Source: an uncultured Psychrobacter sp. (GTDB lineage: Bacteria > Pseudomonadota > Gammaproteobacteria > Pseudomonadales > Moraxellaceae). From it: 64,000 nucleotides of DNA. Positions 8,229 through 18,422 of the stretch are shown here, piece after piece. The notes beneath the pieces were generated by a model that worked only from the letters and a program-made list of their open reading frames with translations, made no database searches and was not told the origin of the DNA. Position 1 is the stretch's first letter, and each line of letters begins with the position of its first letter. The DNA is taken from assembly GCF_947488565.1 (NCBI RefSeq), contig NZ_CANKZC010000004.1:62001-126000 (forward strand). The letters run 5' to 3'. The position numbers and the translations under genes are program-made.

Positions 8229-9344
8229 ATGCCTACATCATCAGACTCGACCCTTAAAAAGATATATGTCAAAGATTATCGCTCTCCGCAAGCGGCAATA
8301 GACCACGCTAAGTCTATCGGCGGTGCTCGGATTATATTTCCCAATGGCGACTATCCTTGTAGTTTGGTAATTGATAGTCCGAATATCGAGCTATTTAGTG
8401 AGGGTAATACCATTTTACGGGCAAAAACACCTTCTACTGTCGTTGACGTACAGGCAGGCGGAGTAAACTTCGTCCTAGATGGATTTGATATACGTGGTCA
8501 AACATTACGAGATGAGCTTACCTCTAACAGAAATGGCACGCACAAAAACACCAAAGCACTGCACTGTATTCGTATTCAAGAGCGCGGCGCTCGGCTCAAA
8601 AACTTTAAGACCAGTGGCGCACGTTATGATGGTATCTATCTTAAATATAATGGACAAATTGATTTTGAAGCTCAGGATTTTTTGTGCGATTCTACCGCTC
8701 GTAATCCAGTATCTATTATTTCAGGCCAAGGCTTTAAGTTTATACGCGGTAAAATGCGTTTGGATAATAAATTCTCTGCCGGACAAGGTAAACTAAGAAG
8801 CGGTATATATTTATTTGATTGTGAACCCAATAATATCAACGATAAATACCGTGATATTAAATTCACAGACGTGGTCTTTGAAAATGCTGGCACGCGTTAC
8901 GGTAACAATCAAGTTATCTTTCAAGACACCAATATAGGCAATTCAAATGATTTGGGTGTGTACTTTAAAGACTGTGACTTTATTAAGTCTGGTACAGCTA
9001 CCGGATCTGCTTATGTACGCCTCAAGGCTGATGGAAAATTGAAAGAGTTTAGTAACATTCACTTTGAAAGAACCTATCATCAAAACAGAGCCATGGCAAT
9101 TGCTAGCGGTCGCGAGCTATTACTTAGAAATTCGTCTTTTAACGATGTTGTTATTGATGATCGAAACCTAACGTTTGCTATTAAATTATCATCTGGCACG
9201 GTTGTTAATAATGTGCGCACAACAGCTGATAAATCTTCGGCTAAATCTAAAGCTCCAGCTGTCCGGACATCGTTAAATAAGCCTGTCAATTTGCTTTTAG
9301 ATAAAAAAAGCAATGTCAAAGTTACAGATGTTCCAGGGTACTAA
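8229..9344 (+). CDS. Right-handed parallel beta-helix protein
   Basis: A 371-residue protein with the repetitive short-strand pattern of a pectate-lyase-like right-handed beta-helix. Successive rungs such as VVDVQAGGVNFVLDGFDIRG, IRIQERGARLKNFKTSGA and IYLFDC can be seen, and the N-terminal AAIDHAKSIGGARIIFPNGDY resembles the cap found in polysaccharide lyases and phage tailspike-like proteins. No signal peptide or catalytic motif is evident, so neither location nor enzyme activity can be stated. No clear ribosome binding site precedes the ATG, and the start is therefore less certain. It is followed by its own terminator. Confidence 0.65.
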   Translation: MPTSSDSTLKKIYVKDYRSPQAAIDHAKSIGGARIIFPNGDYPCSLVIDSPNIELFSEGNTILRAKTPSTVVDVQAGGVNFVLDGFDIRGQTLRDELTSNRNGTHKNTKALHCIRIQERGARLKNFKTSGARYDGIYLKYNGQIDFEAQDFLCDSTARNPVSIISGQGFKFIRGKMRLDNKFSAGQGKLRSGIYLFDCEPNNINDKYRDIKFTDVVFENAGTRYGNNQVIFQDTNIGNSNDLGVYFKDCDFIKSGTATGSAYVRLKADGKLKEFSNIHFERTYHQNRAMAIASGRELLLRNSSFNDVVIDDRNLTFAIKLSSGTVVNNVRTTADKSSAKSKAPAVRTSLNKPVNLLLDKKSNVKVTDVPGY

Positions 9345-9366
9345 AGTCAAAGTGCTGAGCAATATA

Positions 9367-9389
9367 AGTCGCCTTGAGCGGCTTTTTTT
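9367..9389 (+). terminator. Rho-independent terminator of the beta-helix gene
   Basis: A 6-bp stem with one G-U pair (AGTCGC with GCGGCT) and a 5-nt loop is followed by a run of seven T. It begins 22 bases after the stop codon. Confidence 0.8.
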
Positions 9390-9654
9390 GTGTTTTAAGA
9401 GTGGATAGAATCATTCGTAGTGTATTAAATGGTTCAGCAATGCGATAGATAGTGAATAGTGGTATATTTAGAATGCAAGATTGCTCCTGTTTAAGGACCA
9501 AAATTATATAACATTTTGCATCTTAAGCTTAACTGCCAGTGTGATACCATGATGCGCTTGTCATAATGACTATAAGTTTAGGCTTTTGTATATTTATAGC
9601 CTGTTCCTACCACCCACGCCGATATCATGCGCGTATAACATAGTCAGCAACTTT

Positions 9655-10929
9655 GTGAATCACATACCAGATAACGCCTCAACGAACAACGCGTCACATG
9701 ACAGCGCCAATCAAACTGTCTCAGCGCTCTCATCAGTCATACCATCTACTTCGCAGCCCAGTCCGCCGTCTTGGGTGTTGAAGCTAACCGTTGGTTTGAT
9801 TGGGATGTTTGCTTTTTTGCAAGTATATTCTATTCAAGCAGTCTTACCTGTACTGATGGTGGACTTCGCTGCCACCGAAGTACAAGCAGGTATGGTTGTT
9901 GGCGCGACAGTGATGGCGATTGCTATTATGTCGCCATTTTTAGGCATGTTATCTGATGCTGTAGGGCGCAAGTCTTTTATCGTCGGAGCTTTGTTGTTTT
10001 TGGCGATACCGACAGCGCTTATAGCTCAAAGCCCAGATATTGGCTGGATGGGTCTGTGGCGGTTTATGCAAGGCTTGTCAGTACCTGGTATTACGGTAGT
10101 GACGATTGCCTATATTGGTGAGGAGTTTGAAGGGCGAGCAGTCACCGAGCTGATGTCATTTTATGTCTCAGGTTCAGTGCTTGGCGGTTTTCTGGGACGG
10201 TTCTTGCTTGGGCATTTGCATGAGCTTATAGGCTGGCGTCACGGCTATTATGTGATGGCCGCGATGACATTGGTCGGTGCATTATGGGTAGGTAAAATGT
10301 TGCCTTCATCACGCCAGTTTGAGGCCAATCCAAACTTTCGCTCAGCCATGCAGACATTAGGTGAGCATCTGACCAATCGCTACGTAGTGACAGCTTGCTT
10401 ACTTGGCGCGTGTGTGTTGTTCTCTTTGGTAGGCTGCTTTACCTTTATCAATTTGCATCTGGCCAAGACTCCATATGAGCTAAGTACTGGACAGCTTGCC
10501 AATATCTTTGCTGTGTACCTAATAGGCGTGGTCATTACCCCATTATCGACTACCTTATTACGCCGATTTGGCGCAGCACGAACGGTGCGAGTTGCTGTGA
10601 TAGTGTCTATGATAGGGGTGCTATTGACCTTAGTATCACCGCTGTGGGGTATTGTTATTGGACTTGCTGTTATGTCGTCCGGAGTCTTTATCACCCAAGC
10701 TGCGACCATCAGTTATATCGCAGTCAATGTCAAAAAAGGGCGCAGCTTGGCTTCTGGCTTATATTATATGAGCTATTATGCAGGTGGTACGATAGGAGCC
10801 TGGCTATGCGGTATTGTTTATGCGCGTGGTGAATGGTCAATGACAGTATGGCTGTTGTTAGCCTTGCAGATTCTTGCATTACTCATAGCAAGCTTTGGTA
10901 TGGTTAAAACCAAACCTCGTACTGCATGA
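9655..10929 (+). CDS. MFS transporter, drug/arabinose efflux type
   Basis: A polytopic carrier of the major facilitator superfamily with about twelve membrane segments. The loop 2-3 signature is GMLSDAVGRKSF, followed by the proximal MQGLSVPGITVV segment. Such proteins usually export small molecules in exchange for protons; the substrate here is unknown. The start is unclear: no in-frame ATG precedes the first membrane segment. I chose GTG at 9655 (424 residues), but TTG at 9586 would add 23 residues of low-complexity sequence. Either start gives a hydrophilic, Ser/Pro/Asn-rich N-terminal tail of about 40 residues or more before helix 1. Neither start has a strong ribosome binding site. Confidence 0.8.
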   Translation: MNHIPDNASTNNASHDSANQTVSALSSVIPSTSQPSPPSWVLKLTVGLIGMFAFLQVYSIQAVLPVLMVDFAATEVQAGMVVGATVMAIAIMSPFLGMLSDAVGRKSFIVGALLFLAIPTALIAQSPDIGWMGLWRFMQGLSVPGITVVTIAYIGEEFEGRAVTELMSFYVSGSVLGGFLGRFLLGHLHELIGWRHGYYVMAAMTLVGALWVGKMLPSSRQFEANPNFRSAMQTLGEHLTNRYVVTACLLGACVLFSLVGCFTFINLHLAKTPYELSTGQLANIFAVYLIGVVITPLSTTLLRRFGAARTVRVAVIVSMIGVLLTLVSPLWGIVIGLAVMSSGVFITQAATISYIAVNVKKGRSLASGLYYMSYYAGGTIGAWLCGIVYARGEWSMTVWLLLALQILALLIASFGMVKTKPRTA

Positions 10930-11224
10930 GCCTCGCACTGCTTAAAACAAGTCTTGGCTAACATATTGTGGTAGGCAGTGGAATTACTATTCTCGAATGC
11001 TGAGTATCGTCCTGCTTACGTGTGCACGCTTTACATAGTATGGGTTTTTTCTTACTATCAATAAGTAATCGGCTAAAAAGCAGCTTTTTAAAAAGTAGAT
11101 ACCTCAAATAAAATAAGCTTTTATCCAGATAGTAGTCTGTTTCTAAAAAGTATAAACACGACCGCATTCAATTATTTATAGTAATAAAACGTTCACGATA
11201 ACGACAAACAAGGAAGTCACATCT

Positions 11225-12895
11225 ATGTCAAATATCTATGATAGCGCACCATCAGCCTATGAATTTCCATTACTTATTAAACAACTACTAAACCGTGCCA
11301 AGACCGTCTCATTGGATCAAGAGATTATATATGCGGACAAAAAGCGCTTAACTTATAAGGATTTATTTACCCGCATTAACCGTTTAGCCAATGTCTTAGC
11401 AGATTTAAATCTCGATGGAGGTGATGTGGTAGCGGTCATGGACTGGGATAGTCATCGCTATCTTGAGTCTTATTTTGCAGTACCTATGTCGCAATATATT
11501 TTGCAGACGGTCAATATCCGTCTGTCCCCAGAAAAAATTCTTTATACCATTAATCATGCCAAGCCTAAAGTATTGATGCTCAATTCGGAATTTGCGCCTT
11601 TGGTTAAAGACTATCAGTTTGAAAACTCAAGTATTGAGCATATTATTTGGCTAGATGACAATGGCGTGTCGCATGAAGGTGTCTTTGGTGGTAATCAAAG
11701 TCGCGTAACAGGTGAGTATGAAGCGTTATTAGCAGCGGCTGATAGTGAGTTTGATTTTCCAGATTTCGATGAAAACACGATAGCCACAACCTTCTATACT
11801 TCAGGGACGACGGGTGATCCAAAAGGTGTGTTCTTTAGTCATCGCCAATTGGTATTACATAGCTTAGCGGAAGCTGCGTCACTTGGTATGCTGCCCAATA
11901 AGCAAGGCGTCAGCTACGGTGATGTTTATATGCCGATGACGCCGATGTTCCATGTCCATGCCTGGGGCTTTCCGTTTACGGCCACGATGATTGGTTTAAA
12001 GCAAGTTTATCCAGGACGTTATGCGCCCGATACTTTGTTAGATCTAATCATTAATGAAGAGGTCAGTATTACCCACTGCGTACCAACAATATTACAGATG
12101 GTACTCAAAGAAGCGCAAGATCGGGACGTCAGCTTTAATGGGCTAAAAATGATCATTGGTGGTTCAAGGTTAACAGAAGGTTTAGCCAAATCCGCATTGG
12201 CACAAGACATTGAGGTATATACAGGTTACGGAATGTCAGAGACCGCACCATTGATTAGCTTAACTGACTTTAGCCTCAATGAACCTGAAATGACTGAGGA
12301 AGAAGATATTAATCGTCGCTGTATGACGGGTAAGCCAGTATTGATGGTCGATGCACAAGTCTGGAGCACAGATAATAAGCCAGTAGGTGTTGGTAAAGAA
12401 AATACGGGTGAGCTGGTATTACGGGCACCTTGGTTGACTCAAAGCTATCTCAAAAACAATGACGCAGGCAAGGAGCTGTGGGAAAATGGCTACATGCATA
12501 CCCAAGACATCGCTTACGTCAAACCTGATGGTTATATTAAAATAACTGATCGTCTCAAAGATGTCATCAAATCTGGTGGAGAGTGGATCTCATCATTGGA
12601 GATTGAGACCATTTTATCATTGCATCCAGCAGTGGCCGACGTGTCAGTCATCGGTGTCCGTGATAAGCAGTGGGGAGAACGCCCATTGGCGTTAGTAGTC
12701 TTAAAGCCCAACAAGCAAGACACTAGTGCTGATGATATTATTGCAGTTGCAGAGCAAGCAGTCAGTAAAGGTATTATCCCTAAATATGGTGTACCAAGCG
12801 AGTTTAAATTCGTTGATGAGCTGCCTAAAACCTCTGTTGGTAAGCATGATAAAAAAGTGATGCGAGAGATGTATGCCAATCAGACACAGGTTTAA
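11225..12895 (+). CDS. Acyl-CoA ligase, fatty-acid type
   Basis: A 556-residue member of the ANL adenylating family, which activates a carboxylic acid with ATP and joins it to coenzyme A. The P-loop-like motif TSGTTGDPKG occupies residues 192-201, the GYGMSETAP adenine motif lies in the middle, and the hinge region DRLKDVIKSGGEWIS and the C-terminal lysine in KTSVGKHDKK are all present. The length and the MTPMFHVHAWGFPF segment point to medium/long-chain fatty acid ligases rather than acetyl-CoA synthetase. The start has an AAGGAAG ribosome binding site. It stands just upstream of prpE and the valine cluster and may feed acyl-CoA into the same catabolism, but it has its own terminator. Confidence 0.88.
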   Translation: MSNIYDSAPSAYEFPLLIKQLLNRAKTVSLDQEIIYADKKRLTYKDLFTRINRLANVLADLNLDGGDVVAVMDWDSHRYLESYFAVPMSQYILQTVNIRLSPEKILYTINHAKPKVLMLNSEFAPLVKDYQFENSSIEHIIWLDDNGVSHEGVFGGNQSRVTGEYEALLAAADSEFDFPDFDENTIATTFYTSGTTGDPKGVFFSHRQLVLHSLAEAASLGMLPNKQGVSYGDVYMPMTPMFHVHAWGFPFTATMIGLKQVYPGRYAPDTLLDLIINEEVSITHCVPTILQMVLKEAQDRDVSFNGLKMIIGGSRLTEGLAKSALAQDIEVYTGYGMSETAPLISLTDFSLNEPEMTEEEDINRRCMTGKPVLMVDAQVWSTDNKPVGVGKENTGELVLRAPWLTQSYLKNNDAGKELWENGYMHTQDIAYVKPDGYIKITDRLKDVIKSGGEWISSLEIETILSLHPAVADVSVIGVRDKQWGERPLALVVLKPNKQDTSADDIIAVAEQAVSKGIIPKYGVPSEFKFVDELPKTSVGKHDKKVMREMYANQTQV

Positions 12896-12969
12896 TTGAT
12901 ATTAACTGTAATCACATCGCAGTTTATGCGCTAAACAGTTGACCTTTATTACTAGCTCTGCTACATTTT

Positions 12970-13027
12970 AAACCGATACTTATCAAACCGATACACTATG
13001 TATTGTTTTTATAGGTATCGGTTTTTT
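12970..13027 (+). terminator. Rho-independent terminator with duplicated left arm
   Basis: The right arm GTATCGGTTT (13015-13024) followed by a T-run pairs perfectly with either of two copies of AAACCGATAC (12970-12979 and 12985-12994), 15 bases apart. The second copy gives the tighter hairpin. It ends the acyl-CoA ligase transcript. Confidence 0.8.
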
Positions 13028-13190
13028 GTTTCTGGCAGGGAAAGCCAGGGCAACCATACTTAAGCAGTCATATAAATTTGCTATATTGCACTTATAATAT
13101 ATACAGCGACTCTTCCAACTTCATTAGCTATTTCATATAGCATATATAGTCGTGTTGCCTCACATTTCGTTTACGCTAAGGATAGCCATT

Positions 13191-15233
13191 ATGAGCGAGC
13201 AAGCTACCAATTTAGATTCTAACCAAACCTCTAATAATACCGATATCTCTGTGCAAGATTCTACTTTTGCTGATATTTATAGTGACTCGATCAATGATCG
13301 AGAGCAGTTTTGGGCAGAGCAAGCCAAGCGTATCTACTGGCATAAAGAGCCTGAGCAAATTCTTGATGACAGTAATCTACCGTTTGCTAAGTGGTATGTC
13401 GGCGGTGAGACCAATCTTTGCTATAACTGCGTAGATCGTCATATCCCCGAACGAGCAGAGCAAGATGCTTTCATTTGGCTCTCATCCGAGATCAATCAAG
13501 AATTGATAGAGACTTATCCAGCAGTCGTTGATGCCTTTAAGAACTTGGGAAACAACGTTGAGTTTTATACGGACTATACCAAGCGTCGCTTAACCTATAA
13601 TGATCTTTATAAAGAAGTCAATTACTTTGCGGACGTGCTACAGCGTCATGGTATCGAGAAGGGCGACCGCGTCGTTATTTATATGCCCATGATTTTGGAG
13701 GCAGCCTATGCCATGCTTGCCTGTGCTCGTATCGGTGCGGTGCATTCGGTCGTCTTTGGTGGCTTTGCGGCGCATAACCTTGCCATTCGTATGGATGATG
13801 CTGAGGCCAAAATGGTCATCACTGTCGATGCGGGCCTACGCGGTGGTAAAGTAGTCAATTATAAAAACCTTGTCAATCAGGGGGTTGAGCAAGCAAGCAT
13901 AAAACCTGAGCATGTGCTGGTAGTCAACCGCGGGGTGTTGCCATTTAAACCACAAGACATCGATGTAGATTATGCAACCGAGCGCCGCATCAGCTGTGAA
14001 TCCGGTGCTGTGGTCGAGCCGGTTTGGCTTGAGTCAAATACGCCCTCTTATCTGCTTTATACCTCTGGGACGACTGGTACGCCAAAAGGCGTGCAACGTG
14101 ATACGGGCGGTCATGCAGTTGCCCTGACTACCTCAATGGACTATATCTACGATGGGAAGGCGGGCGAGACCTTTTGGGCGATCTCGGACATTGGCTGGGC
14201 AGTTGGGCACTCTTATACTATCTATGCGCCATTGCTGGCTGGCATGACCAGCGTGATGTATGAAGGCTTACCGCATCGTCCAAACCCCGGTATCTGGTGG
14301 CGAATTGTAGAGGCCAATAAGGTTAATATCTTATTTACCGCACCGACGGGTGTGCGTATGCTCAAAAAGCAAGATGAGACTTGGATGACCCGCTATGATG
14401 TCTCAAGCGTTAAGTCTTTCTTTTTAGCAGGTGAGCCCCTTGACGAATCAACGGCCAATTGGCTGACCAAGCATTTAGGTGTGCCAATTTTAGATCATTA
14501 TTGGCAAACAGAGTCTGGCTGGCCAATTTTGAGCAATACGCCCAAGTTTGATCACAAACCGCACAAACAAGGCTCACCTGGCTATCCCATGTATGGCTAT
14601 GATGCCCGCGTCCTCAACGAAGAGACAGGCGAGCCGTGCGGTGCAGGTGAGAAAGGATTGCTAGCGATTAGCGCGCCATTGCCACCAGGTTGTCTCACCA
14701 CTGTATGGCGCAACGATGAGCGCTTTATGAGTAGCTACTTTGGTCTATTCGATGGCAAGCAGTACTCAACCTCAGACTATGCGGTAACTGACGAAGATGG
14801 CTATTTTTATATCTTAGGACGCACCGATGATGTCATCAATGTCGCCGGTCACCGTATCGGTACCCAAGAAATTGAAGAGGCGATCAGCACCCATCCAGAG
14901 ATGGCCGAGTGTGCGGTCGTGGGCATACAAGATGAGCTAAAAGGGGAGTTGCCGATTGCCTTTTGTGTGCTAAAAGATCATGAGCAAGTTGCAACGACCG
15001 AAAACCGTTTCCGCATTGAGCAGCAAGTTATCGGTGCAGTGGTAAAATCCCTTGGTGGTATCGCAAGACCTGCCGCGATTTATTTCCCGCAAGCCTTACC
15101 AAAGACTCGCTCTGGCAAAATCCTACGCCGCGCTATTCGCGCACTGGCAGAGAACAAGCCTACTGGCGATATGTCAACGCTTGACAATCCAACCGCGATC
15201 GATGCCATTAAACAGTCTATGAAAGACTATTGA
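13191..15233 (+). CDS. prpE: Propionate-CoA ligase (propionyl-CoA synthetase)
   Basis: A 680-residue acetyl/propionyl-CoA synthetase family enzyme that forms propionyl-CoA from propionate, ATP and CoA in the cytoplasm. The ATP motif YTSGTTGTPKGVQRD begins at Y290, the DHYWQTESGWPI segment near the acyl pocket is PrpE-like rather than Acs-like, GRTDDVINVAGHRIGT is the hinge motif, and K643 in TRSGKILRR is the catalytic, acetylatable lysine. I chose the ATG at 13191 (AAGGA 8 bases upstream) over the in-frame start at 13152. Its position just before the valine genes, whose product is propionyl-CoA, suggests a shared role in propionate metabolism. Acetate use as a side activity cannot be excluded. 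Confidence 0.9.
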   Translation: MSEQATNLDSNQTSNNTDISVQDSTFADIYSDSINDREQFWAEQAKRIYWHKEPEQILDDSNLPFAKWYVGGETNLCYNCVDRHIPERAEQDAFIWLSSEINQELIETYPAVVDAFKNLGNNVEFYTDYTKRRLTYNDLYKEVNYFADVLQRHGIEKGDRVVIYMPMILEAAYAMLACARIGAVHSVVFGGFAAHNLAIRMDDAEAKMVITVDAGLRGGKVVNYKNLVNQGVEQASIKPEHVLVVNRGVLPFKPQDIDVDYATERRISCESGAVVEPVWLESNTPSYLLYTSGTTGTPKGVQRDTGGHAVALTTSMDYIYDGKAGETFWAISDIGWAVGHSYTIYAPLLAGMTSVMYEGLPHRPNPGIWWRIVEANKVNILFTAPTGVRMLKKQDETWMTRYDVSSVKSFFLAGEPLDESTANWLTKHLGVPILDHYWQTESGWPILSNTPKFDHKPHKQGSPGYPMYGYDARVLNEETGEPCGAGEKGLLAISAPLPPGCLTTVWRNDERFMSSYFGLFDGKQYSTSDYAVTDEDGYFYILGRTDDVINVAGHRIGTQEIEEAISTHPEMAECAVVGIQDELKGELPIAFCVLKDHEQVATTENRFRIEQQVIGAVVKSLGGIARPAAIYFPQALPKTRSGKILRRAIRALAENKPTGDMSTLDNPTAIDAIKQSMKDY

Positions 15234-15294
15234 TTGAAATGAAAGGATAATTTGTATTCGCTAGTTGTGAGTCACTATTTTAAAATCGCGTAAA

Positions 15295-15323
15295 AGCTCA
15301 TGAGTCATCATGGGCTTTTTTTA
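15295..15323 (+). terminator. Rho-independent terminator of prpE
   Basis: A 9-bp stem (AGCTCATGA with TCATGGGCT, one G-U pair) with a 4-nt GTCA loop is followed by a run of eight T. It ends the prpE transcript and separates it from the valine cluster. Confidence 0.85.
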
Positions 15324-15552
15324 TTGACTCAGCTAATCTATCAACGAAGAGAGTTAACGTTACCAAAATTTCAACAAAGCACTTGACCCTAAAATTGATT
15401 TATTGTTATAGTCAATAACGATACGAAATAAATCATTTTAAAATAAAACGACGTCAATAGTAAACTATTGCGCCTAATACTTTTAAGCTTAGTACTTTTA
15501 ATAATTCCAGACGCGTCTAGCAGCAGTCTTAAAAACAAGATAAGGATATCTT
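15324..15552 (+). promoter_or_regulatory. Promoter region of the valine degradation cluster
   Basis: The gap between prpE and mmsA holds the prpE terminator and then about 230 bases without a gene. A possible sigma-70 promoter is TTGACC at 15383-15388, a 17-base spacer, and TTATAG at 15406-15411. The ribosome binding site AAGGAT precedes the ATG at 15553. The promoter call is weak and based on sequence resemblance alone. Confidence 0.35.
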
Positions 15553-17037
15553 ATGCATCATGTTCAGCAGCTCATCAATGGCCAATTTCTCAAATCAACG
15601 ACCAATGAATGGCTTGATATTACTGATCCAGCCACACAAGAAGTCATTGCCAAAGTCCCACAAACCACTGACGATGAAATCAATCAAGCAGTCGCCGCCG
15701 CCCAGACGGCTTTTCAAACATGGCGCAAAACGCCAATTACCACGCGTGCGCGTATTTTTCTAAAGTATCAACAGCTGATACGTGAGCATATGGATGAGCT
15801 GGCAGAAACCTTAACTGCTGAACAAGGCAAAACCATTGCTGATGCCCGCGGAGATGTGTTTCGTGGTTTAGAAGTGGTCGAGCATGCAGCAGGCATTGCT
15901 AATTTGCAGATTGGTGATTTCGTTGAAAACGTTGCCTCAGGCGTTGACACTTATAGTGTTTGGCAGCCACTAGGCGTTTGCGCTGGTATTACCCCGTTTA
16001 ACTTCCCAGCGATGATTCCGCTATGGATGTTCCCAATGGCGATTGCTACGGGCAATACCTTTATCTTAAAGCCGTCCGAGCAAGACCCAATGGTGACCAT
16101 GCGTTTGGTAGAGCTGGCTGTCGAAGCTGGCGTACCTGAAGGGGTACTAAATGTGGTACACGGCGGCAAAGCGACGGTTGATGCCATTTGTGATCATCCA
16201 GATATCAAAGCTGTTTCATTTGTCGGCTCGACCGCCGTTGGTAAGCATGTCTACGAGCGCGCCAGCAAGTCTGGTAAACGTGCCCAATGTATGATGGGTG
16301 CCAAAAACCATGGCGTTATCCTACCTGACGCCAATAAAGAGCAAACCCTCAATCAGCTAGCGGGCGCGGCATTTGGTGCGGCTGGTCAACGCTGTATGGC
16401 GCTGTCTGTTGTGGTATTGGTCGGTGCAGCTGGTGAGTGGATTGACGATATTAAAGCCAAGGCTGAGAATCTTGTGGTATCAGCAGGTAAGCATGATAAG
16501 GACTTAGGTCCACTGATTTCTCCGGCTGCAAAAGCCCGCGTCGAGCATTTGATTGATACAGGGGTAGAAGAAGGCGCGAGCTTATTACTTGATGGTCGCG
16601 GTATTGCTGTCGAGGGCTATGAGAAAGGCAACTTTGTAGGGCCTACTATCTTTGATAACGTCACAAGTGATATGCAAATCTACAAAGAAGAAATCTTTGG
16701 TCCTGTCCTTTGTATCATGCGTGCAGCCAGCCTTGATGAAGCGATTGAAATACTTAATGCCAATCCGCATGGTAACGGTACGGCTATCTTTACCCAATCA
16801 GGCGCAGCGGCGCATAAATTCCAGCAAGATATTCAGGTCGGGCAAATTGGTATTAACTTGCCGATTCCTGTGCCATTACCGATGTTCTCATTCTCAGGAT
16901 CACGTGCCAGTAAGCTTGGCGATCTTGGCCCTTATGGTAAGCAAGCGGTACAGTTCTATACTCAAACCAAAACCGTTACGGCGCGCTGGTTTGACGATGA
17001 AGCGAGCCGCGGGGTGAATACTACTATTTCAATTTAA
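15553..17037 (+). CDS. mmsA: CoA-acylating methylmalonate-semialdehyde dehydrogenase
   Basis: A 494-residue aldehyde dehydrogenase superfamily enzyme that converts methylmalonate semialdehyde, with NAD+ and CoA, to propionyl-CoA and CO2, the last step of valine degradation. The diagnostic features are the catalytic C281 in [11 protein letters not shown], the MMGAKNHG segment in which Asn replaces the usual catalytic Glu (as in MMSDH enzymes), and [14 protein letters not shown]. The C-terminal [14 protein letters not shown] motif is also typical. It is the first of five same-strand genes for valine breakdown, and its propionyl-CoA product matches the adjacent prpE. A malonate-semialdehyde role is possible for the same family but is less supported by context. 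Confidence 0.95.
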   Translation: MHHVQQLINGQFLKSTTNEWLDITDPATQEVIAKVPQTTDDEINQAVAAAQTAFQTWRKTPITTRARIFLKYQQLIREHMDELAETLTAEQGKTIADARGDVFRGLEVVEHAAGIANLQIGDFVENVASGVDTYSVWQPLGVCAGITPFNFPAMIPLWMFPMAIATGNTFILKPSEQDPMVTMRLVELAVEAGVPEGVLNVVHGGKATVDAICDHPDIKAVSFVGSTAVGKHVYERASKSGKRAQCMMGAKNHGVILPDANKEQTLNQLAGAAFGAAGQRCMALSVVVLVGAAGEWIDDIKAKAENLVVSAGKHDKDLGPLISPAAKARVEHLIDTGVEEGASLLLDGRGIAVEGYEKGNFVGPTIFDNVTSDMQIYKEEIFGPVLCIMRAASLDEAIEILNANPHGNGTAIFTQSGAAAHKFQQDIQVGQIGINLPIPVPLPMFSFSGSRASKLGDLGPYGKQAVQFYTQTKTVTARWFDDEASRGVNTTISI

Positions 17038-17214
17038 TCGTTTATTCCTTGTATTTGCGGTGTCGTGTTAATCTTGTTTGGTATGTTTTTTACTATTTAA
17101 GCATAGTTTAAGCACAGTTTTACGATTGTCACGACGTCGCTGTTATACTGTATGAATGACAACGATATAAAACCTAATTCACCATATTTGCAATGCATGC
17201 ACAAGGATGACCCT

Positions 17215-18375
17215 ATGGACTTTTCATTAACGGATGATCAAATCGCCTTTCGCCAAACCGCTCGGCAGTTTGCGCAAAAAGAGCTCAAGCCGAATGCCGC
17301 TGAATGGGACCGTACCTCGCATTTCCCAGTTGATGTGATTAAAAAGTCAGGAGAGCTTGGTTTTTTAGGACTATATACCAATCCAGATTATGATGGCTTA
17401 GGGCTACCTCGTTTAGACTCTGCTATGGTATTCGAAGAGCTGGCCTGGGGCGATACTTCAGTTGCTGCCTATATGAGTATTCATAATATGGCAGGTTGGA
17501 TGATCGGTGAGTATGGCAGCGATGCACTATGTAAAAAGTATTTGCCAAAGATGGTCAGCGGTGAGTGGCTTGGCAGCTACTGCTTAACAGAACCCAATGC
17601 TGGTTCTGATGCCGCGTCATTACGTACCAAAGCCGATAAGCAAGGCGACTATTATGTGCTAAATGGCGAAAAAACTTTTATCTCAGGTGCAGGCTCGACC
17701 GATGTGTTAGTAGTTATGGCACGTACAGGTGATGCTGGGCCAAAAGGGGTTTCAGCTTTTGTTGTAGACGCGGACAGTGCTGGTATTGAGTACGGCAAAA
17801 ACGAGCATAAAATGGGTTGGAAAGCGCAGCCAACGCGTGCTATCAGTTTTAAAGATGTCAAAGTGCCAGCAGAAAACCTAATCGGTGCAGAAGGGCAGGG
17901 CTTTCGTATTGCGATGAAGGGTTTGGATGGCGGCCGTATCAATATCGGTATTTGTGCCGTTGGTACCGCGCAATCAGCGCTAGAGACCGCGACCAATTAC
18001 GTACAAGAGCGTAGTCAGTTTGGTAGCCCAATCGCCAGCTTACAGTCGGTACAGTTTAAGCTTGCTGATATGCTCACCCAAACCATTACCGCACGGCAAA
18101 TGCTGTATCTGGCGGCCAATAAAGTCGACAACGGTGATGGACAAGCCTCTACCTACTGTGCGATGGCAAAACGCCTCTCCACTGATCTTTGTTTTGAAGT
18201 TGCCAATCAAGCTTTGCAGCTACATGGGGGTTATGGTTATCTCAATGAGTATCCGCTTGAGCGCCATGTACGGGACTTGCGTGTCCATCAAATATTAGAA
18301 GGCACCAATGAGATCATGCGGGTGATTGTCTCGCGTCAGCTTATGCAGGATGAGGCGCTGAGCCAGTTGCGCTAA
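17215..18375 (+). CDS. Acyl-CoA dehydrogenase, probably isobutyryl-CoA dehydrogenase
   Basis: A 386-residue FAD-dependent acyl-CoA dehydrogenase, which introduces the alpha-beta double bond into an acyl-CoA and passes electrons to electron-transfer flavoprotein. Motifs include LTEPNAGSDAASL for FAD binding, the QALQLHGGYGYLNEYPLER signature, and the catalytic Glu in ILEGTNEIMR. I begin at the ATG at 17215 because AAGGA lies about 10 bases upstream, rather than at the in-frame ATG 63 bases earlier. Its place between mmsA and the hydratase genes makes isobutyryl-CoA (giving methacrylyl-CoA) the likely substrate; that specificity is inferred from context. Confidence 0.9.
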   Translation: MDFSLTDDQIAFRQTARQFAQKELKPNAAEWDRTSHFPVDVIKKSGELGFLGLYTNPDYDGLGLPRLDSAMVFEELAWGDTSVAAYMSIHNMAGWMIGEYGSDALCKKYLPKMVSGEWLGSYCLTEPNAGSDAASLRTKADKQGDYYVLNGEKTFISGAGSTDVLVVMARTGDAGPKGVSAFVVDADSAGIEYGKNEHKMGWKAQPTRAISFKDVKVPAENLIGAEGQGFRIAMKGLDGGRINIGICAVGTAQSALETATNYVQERSQFGSPIASLQSVQFKLADMLTQTITARQMLYLAANKVDNGDGQASTYCAMAKRLSTDLCFEVANQALQLHGGYGYLNEYPLERHVRDLRVHQILEGTNEIMRVIVSRQLMQDEALSQLR

Positions 18376-18422
18376 TCTTGGTATTAGGTTTTTAGTAATT
18401 GTATAAAAATAAGGGACTATTT

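Noticed and set aside
10958..11167. Minus-strand 69-codon frame between the MFS and acyl-CoA ligase genes
   Set aside because: No ribosome binding site, low-complexity product, and it lies where the acyl-CoA ligase promoter is expected.
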